Source: Parapedobacter tibetensis (lineage in GTDB: Bacteria; Bacteroidota; Bacteroidia; Sphingobacteriales; Sphingobacteriaceae). From it: a stretch of 64,000 bases of DNA. This document shows, one piece after another, positions 60,847 to 64,000 of this stretch; position 1 is the stretch's first letter; each line of letters begins with the position of its first letter. The notes beneath the pieces were generated by a model that ran no database searches, was not told the DNA's origin, and saw only the letters and a program-made list of their open reading frames with translations. Position numbers and translations under genes: made by a program. The stretch covers positions 24,586 to 88,585 of the forward strand of contig NZ_JAMXBE010000016.1 in assembly GCF_024704835.1 (NCBI RefSeq), given 5' to 3'.

Positions 60847-61656
60847 ATGAAGGGAAAAATGGGCAGAAGGAAAACAATGAGACTTAGACTTATTCATTTT
60901 TTAACGCTATTTGTGCTATTAAGTGGTACAGTGTTCGGGCAAGACTTTCCGGCACAGCCCAATAAGCTTGTCAACGATTATACCAAGACATTGGGAGCGG
61001 CACAGGTAGAACAGCTGGAGCGGAAACTGGTGGCGTTTGACGATAGTACATCCACCCAAATAGCAGTGGTGGTGATGCAGTCGACGGAGGGTCATGACAT
61101 TGCAGACTATGGTACGCGGCTAGCGCAGAAATGGGGTATTGGAGGAAAGGAGCACGACAATGGCATCCTATTGCTAGTGGCTTTGGGTGACCGCGCGGTA
61201 ACCATACAGACCGGATATGGCGTGGAAGGCGCAGTGCCCGATGCCATTGCTTACCGCATTATCGAAAACGAAATCAAACCTGCCTTCCGGCAAGGGGATT
61301 ATTTCGCAGGAATTGACCGGGCTACGGATGCGCTGATGGCGTATACCAAAGGGGAATATACAGCTCCACCAAAGAAGGAAAGCAAGGGTAGGGGATTTGG
61401 TTCCCTCATATTCATTTTTATCATTATTGTGGTGGTTCTTAGCCTATTTGGGCGGGGTGGTGGTGGCCGCGGTGGCGGCAAAGTGATGGATGGCAGAGGG
61501 GCGTCAGACCTGTTGTGGTGGACATTACTCAGTGGCATGGGCCGTGGTGGAGGTGGTTTCGGCGGAGGAAGTGGCGGATTCGGTGGTAGCGGAGGTGGTT
61601 TCGGTGGATTTGGCGGCGGCGGTTTCGGCGGCGGCGGAGCCAGTGGCAGGTGGTGA
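60847..61656 (+). CDS. TPM domain protein with glycine-rich tail (YgcG-like)
   Basis: About 269 residues. The start is at 60847, 7 bp after the preceding TPM gene, with 60859 and 60877 possible; all give a positively charged n-region and the signal peptide RLIHFLTLFVLLSGTVFGQ. Then a TPM domain (about 35-170, with GNDGILLLVALGDRAVTIQ-type strand; here DNGILLLVALGDRAV), a membrane helix (LIFIFIIIVVVLSLF) and a C-terminal tail almost entirely Gly, Phe and Ser. This is the YgcG architecture. Likely membrane-anchored. Confidence 0.9.
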   Translation: MKGKMGRRKTMRLRLIHFLTLFVLLSGTVFGQDFPAQPNKLVNDYTKTLGAAQVEQLERKLVAFDDSTSTQIAVVVMQSTEGHDIADYGTRLAQKWGIGGKEHDNGILLLVALGDRAVTIQTGYGVEGAVPDAIAYRIIENEIKPAFRQGDYFAGIDRATDALMAYTKGEYTAPPKKESKGRGFGSLIFIFIIIVVVLSLFGRGGGGRGGGKVMDGRGASDLLWWTLLSGMGRGGGGFGGGSGGFGGSGGGFGGFGGGGFGGGGASGRW

Positions 61657-61789
61657 AGTTGGAAGTCCGAAAGTCAGTAAGTCCAACGGCGTCAAGAAAG
61701 CTTTGCGCGGTAAGCGCCAGCGCCTTTGCGACCTTTGTGTGAACCAGTTGGAAAGTCAGTAAGTTGGAAAGTCCGAAAGTTAGTAAGCA
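61657..61789. repeat. Imperfect direct repeats before the DUF58 gene
   Basis: Variants of GTTGGAAAGTCCGAAAGTCAGTAAGT occur at about 61661-61686, 61748-61761 and 61762-61788, flanking a GC-rich stretch at 61687-61745. This is a typical degenerate intergenic repeat of Sphingobacteria-like genomes; no gene. Confidence 0.5.
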
Positions 61790-63136
61790 GTGAAGAAATT
61801 CTTTCGTAATTTTTATCTTGATTTATTCCTCACAAGCCGACTGTTTGTAGCATTGGGTACGGTTTCCATATTATATTTACTTGCATTTTTCTTTCCTGCC
61901 ATCGAGGTACTCCCAATAATTTGTTTCTATGTATTATTAGCCTTGCTGCTTATCGATATTTTCATCCTTTATCATAACAAAAATGGAGTATATGCGCATC
62001 GGCAAGCCCCAGAACGACTAAGCAATGGGGATGATAATGAAATCGGCATCTATATAGAAAACCGCTATGGCTTCCAGATTAAAGTGGGAATGATTGATGA
62101 AGTGCCTGTGCAATTCCAACGCCGGAATGTATGGTTTGATACGGAATTAGCGGTGGGAGAGCGGAAAACGATAACCTATCAACTGAGGCCCGTTAAACGT
62201 GGGGAGTATGCATTTGGGATCATCCGGTTATATGTGCAATCACCCATCGCCTTGGTACAGCGGCGATACAATGTAGGCAAATCTGATACATTACCCGTTT
62301 ATCCATCCTTCATCCAGCTAAAGAAATACGAAATGATGGCCATATCCAACCGACTGAGCGATTATGGTGTAAAAAAAATGCGACGGATTGGGCATAGCAT
62401 GGAGTTTGACCAAATCAAGAACTATGTGCCAGGCGATGATTACCGGACACTTAACTGGAAGGCCACAGCCCGGCAAGGGCATTTGATGATCAATACGTAT
62501 ACAGATGAGCGGTCGCAGCATATCTATTGCGTCATAGATAAGTCGCGTGTAATGCGTATGCCGTTTAATCAACTGAGCCTGCTGGATTATGCCATCAACG
62601 CAAGCCTGGCCTTATCAAAGGTGGTGATGCTCAAGGAAGATAAGGCGGGGCTTATTACCATATCCGATAGGAAGGGAGCGGTCGTGCTCGCAGATCGGAA
62701 AACCGGACAGCTCAACCGTATCATGGAGGTGCTATACAAGGAGAAAACCCGTTATTTGGAAACCGATATGGAATTGCTCTATACAACCATCAGACAAACC
62801 ATCAAACAGCGTAGCCTATTGGTATTTTTTACGAATTACGAAAGTCTGTCCGGTATGAAGAGGCAATTCCCTTTTCTCCGGAAAATAGCTCGATTCCATG
62901 CATTAATCGTGGTTTTCTTTGAAAACACGGAATTGGGTACACTGGGTGGTAAAGCAGCAAACGACGTAGAGGAAATTTATCTGCATACCGTCGCCTCCAA
63001 ATTTGCATACGAGAAAAAGCAGCTCGTACGTGAACTTAACATGCATGGGATTCAAACCATCCTTACACCTCCTGAGGATCTTACCGTCAATACGATTAAC
63101 AAATATTTAGAAATTAAGGCAAGGCAATACGTGTGA
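61790..63136 (+). CDS. DUF58 domain-containing protein
   Basis: A 448-residue membrane protein with two N-terminal helices (about 15-38 and 40-62) and the DUF58 domain, marked by YVPGDDYRTLNWKATARQG (residues about 213-231). DUF58 proteins have a von Willebrand A-like fold and are usually encoded with MoxR ATPases; no moxR is in this window. GTG start at 61790. Separated from the TPM genes by 133 bp of repeats; whether it shares their transcript is unclear. Confidence 0.9.
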   Translation: MKKFFRNFYLDLFLTSRLFVALGTVSILYLLAFFFPAIEVLPIICFYVLLALLLIDIFILYHNKNGVYAHRQAPERLSNGDDNEIGIYIENRYGFQIKVGMIDEVPVQFQRRNVWFDTELAVGERKTITYQLRPVKRGEYAFGIIRLYVQSPIALVQRRYNVGKSDTLPVYPSFIQLKKYEMMAISNRLSDYGVKKMRRIGHSMEFDQIKNYVPGDDYRTLNWKATARQGHLMINTYTDERSQHIYCVIDKSRVMRMPFNQLSLLDYAINASLALSKVVMLKEDKAGLITISDRKGAVVLADRKTGQLNRIMEVLYKEKTRYLETDMELLYTTIRQTIKQRSLLVFFTNYESLSGMKRQFPFLRKIARFHALIVVFFENTELGTLGGKAANDVEEIYLHTVASKFAYEKKQLVRELNMHGIQTILTPPEDLTVNTINKYLEIKARQYV

Positions 63137-63313
63137 TGGGATTTAGTCAACGTAGATAAGTTTTGCTTAACCCGTGTCTCCCGCCTTTAAAAATATTGCG
63201 AGAAAAGCTTGATAAGCAAAACATCCCTTCATAAAAATCCGTTTATGAACATAGAGGTTCCATGAAAATATAGCATCTTTGTCAAATTGCACACAATTAA
63301 AAAGAGAACACAT

Positions 63314-64000
63314 ATGATGAAAAAGCTGGTTTTGGTAGCGATAGCGGCATTGCCCATGGCGGTGGTTGCACAGGATGACTTTACGGTTACAGCAAAAGTT
63401 GGCACAGTGAGTGCGCCAGCGAAGGCCTACTTAAGTTATCGTACAGAAGGAGGTTCGGTGTTGGATTCGACGGAGGTGTCCAATGGGGAATTCAAATTTC
63501 ATGGCAGTGTAGCCGGTCCGTCACGGGCCATGGTATTGCTTGCGCATGAAGGAGGAGATATCCGCGAAACTGAGCGTCCAGACCATGTAGAGATTTACCT
63601 TGAGAAAGGGGCAATTAAGATTACGGCCAATGATTCATTGGCAAATGCATCCATAGTAGGTGGGGATACGAATAAAGATTTCAAAGCATACCAGGAAAAG
63701 TTGAAGTCTCCAAAAGCGAAAATGGACAACTTGATAGCCCGTTATACAGCTGCGTCTGATGAGCAAAAGCAAGACGCCAATTTCATGGTTAGCCTTCAAA
63801 CAGAAGCTATGGCCGTACAAGAAGAACAAAAGGGTATTGATTTTGAATATATTCGTGCCAATCCCAAAAGTTTTGTGAGCCTTGATTTACTTATGCCTTA
63901 TGTGGGATCAGAACCAATACAGGAAGTGATAGAACCGGCTTTCAATAATTTATCAGCGACACTCAAGGATTCCGAAAAAGGGAAAGCCATCACTAAGCAA
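63314..64000 (+). CDS. DUF4369/TlpA-type exported protein, partial (cut by window end)
   Basis: The first 229 codons of a gene continuing beyond the window. It has a signal peptide (MMKKLVLVAIAALPMAVVAQ), then a DUF4369-like beta domain (about 23-115, with NGEFKFHGSV, YLEKGAIKITA and ANASIVGGDTN), then a helical linker (QEKLKSPKAKMDNLIARYTA). In Bacteroidota this arrangement is followed by a thioredoxin/AhpC-TSA domain, so a periplasmic TlpA family oxidoreductase is expected; the catalytic part is not in view. ATG 63317 is an equally possible start. Confidence 0.8.
   Translation, partial: MMKKLVLVAIAALPMAVVAQDDFTVTAKVGTVSAPAKAYLSYRTEGGSVLDSTEVSNGEFKFHGSVAGPSRAMVLLAHEGGDIRETERPDHVEIYLEKGAIKITANDSLANASIVGGDTNKDFKAYQEKLKSPKAKMDNLIARYTAASDEQKQDANFMVSLQTEAMAVQEEQKGIDFEYIRANPKSFVSLDLLMPYVGSEPIQEVIEPAFNNLSATLKDSEKGKAITKQ

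Noticed and set aside
61490-61762. 90-codon frame over the glycine-rich tail of the second TPM gene
   Set aside because: An artefact of GC-rich Gly codons read out of frame.
61657-61789. Possible CRISPR-like array
   Set aside because: Repeats are imperfect, of different lengths, with no regular spacers and no cas genes.

Overview
The window is chromosomal DNA of a Bacteroidota bacterium, most likely Sphingobacteriales (Sphingobacteriaceae-like, moderate GC). The supporting markers are PorX, an LpxC/FabZ fusion, GLPGLI and DUF4369/TlpA proteins, LytTR and hybrid AraC-type two-component proteins, TonB-dependent receptors with a carboxypeptidase-like N-terminal domain, and recurrent TAnnTTTG promoter elements. 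I saw no rRNA, tRNA, CRISPR array, transposase or prophage. The genus is inference.

Layout. 1-3.1 kb: a GH88 unsaturated glucuronyl hydrolase converging with a MutS-like ATPase. 3.2-10.9 kb: two outer-membrane uptake units, a TonB receptor with a beta-propeller phytase lipoprotein, then a GLPGLI protein with a TonB-receptor-like partner. 10.9-18.7 kb: housekeeping genes (FabF, L,D-transpeptidase-like protein, RmuC, an arginase-fold protein lacking metal ligands, an NAD-dependent epimerase, a SerB/SerA chimera, 5-formyl-THF cyclo-ligase). 18.8-24.8 kb, minus strand: an envelope block HD hydrolase-lpxD-lpxC/fabZ-lpxA-ABC ATPase-efp. 25-29.6 kb, plus strand: porX, tsaE, an ECF sigma/anti-sigma pair and an outer-membrane barrel. 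30.2-37.6 kb: an orphan ABC ATPase, TolC, a LytS/LytTR two-component operon with a TlpA-like thioredoxin between kinase and regulator, and a DUF4407 protein.

37.6-47 kb is the accessory and eroded part. It has a candidate small RNA, YegP, a scar joining an HxlR regulator fragment head-to-head with an aldo/keto reductase fragment, an intact M3 peptidase, a sigma-like gene fragment, an intact GH105, and a scar joining a hybrid two-component regulator head-to-head with a rhamnogalacturonan lyase (PL11). The lyase runs into GH105 and then the first residues of GH28. It reads as the remains of a pectin/rhamnogalacturonan utilisation locus that has lost its SusC/SusD genes and regulator sensor.

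47-64 kb is mostly conserved: an MsbA-type ABC exporter, a thioredoxin-fold lipoprotein without CXXC, truA, a DUF4293 protein, ung, an Lrp/AsnC regulator, sufB-sufC-sufD, an FAD-dependent oxidoreductase, lemA, two TPM-domain genes, a DUF58 protein, and a DUF4369/TlpA-type gene cut by the window end.

The most unusual observations are the SerB-SerA chimera, the two head-to-head deletion scars, the arginase-fold protein without metal ligands, EF-P with Asn at the modified position, the thioredoxin inside a two-component operon, and a promoter-terminator pair that would make a roughly 60-nt RNA.
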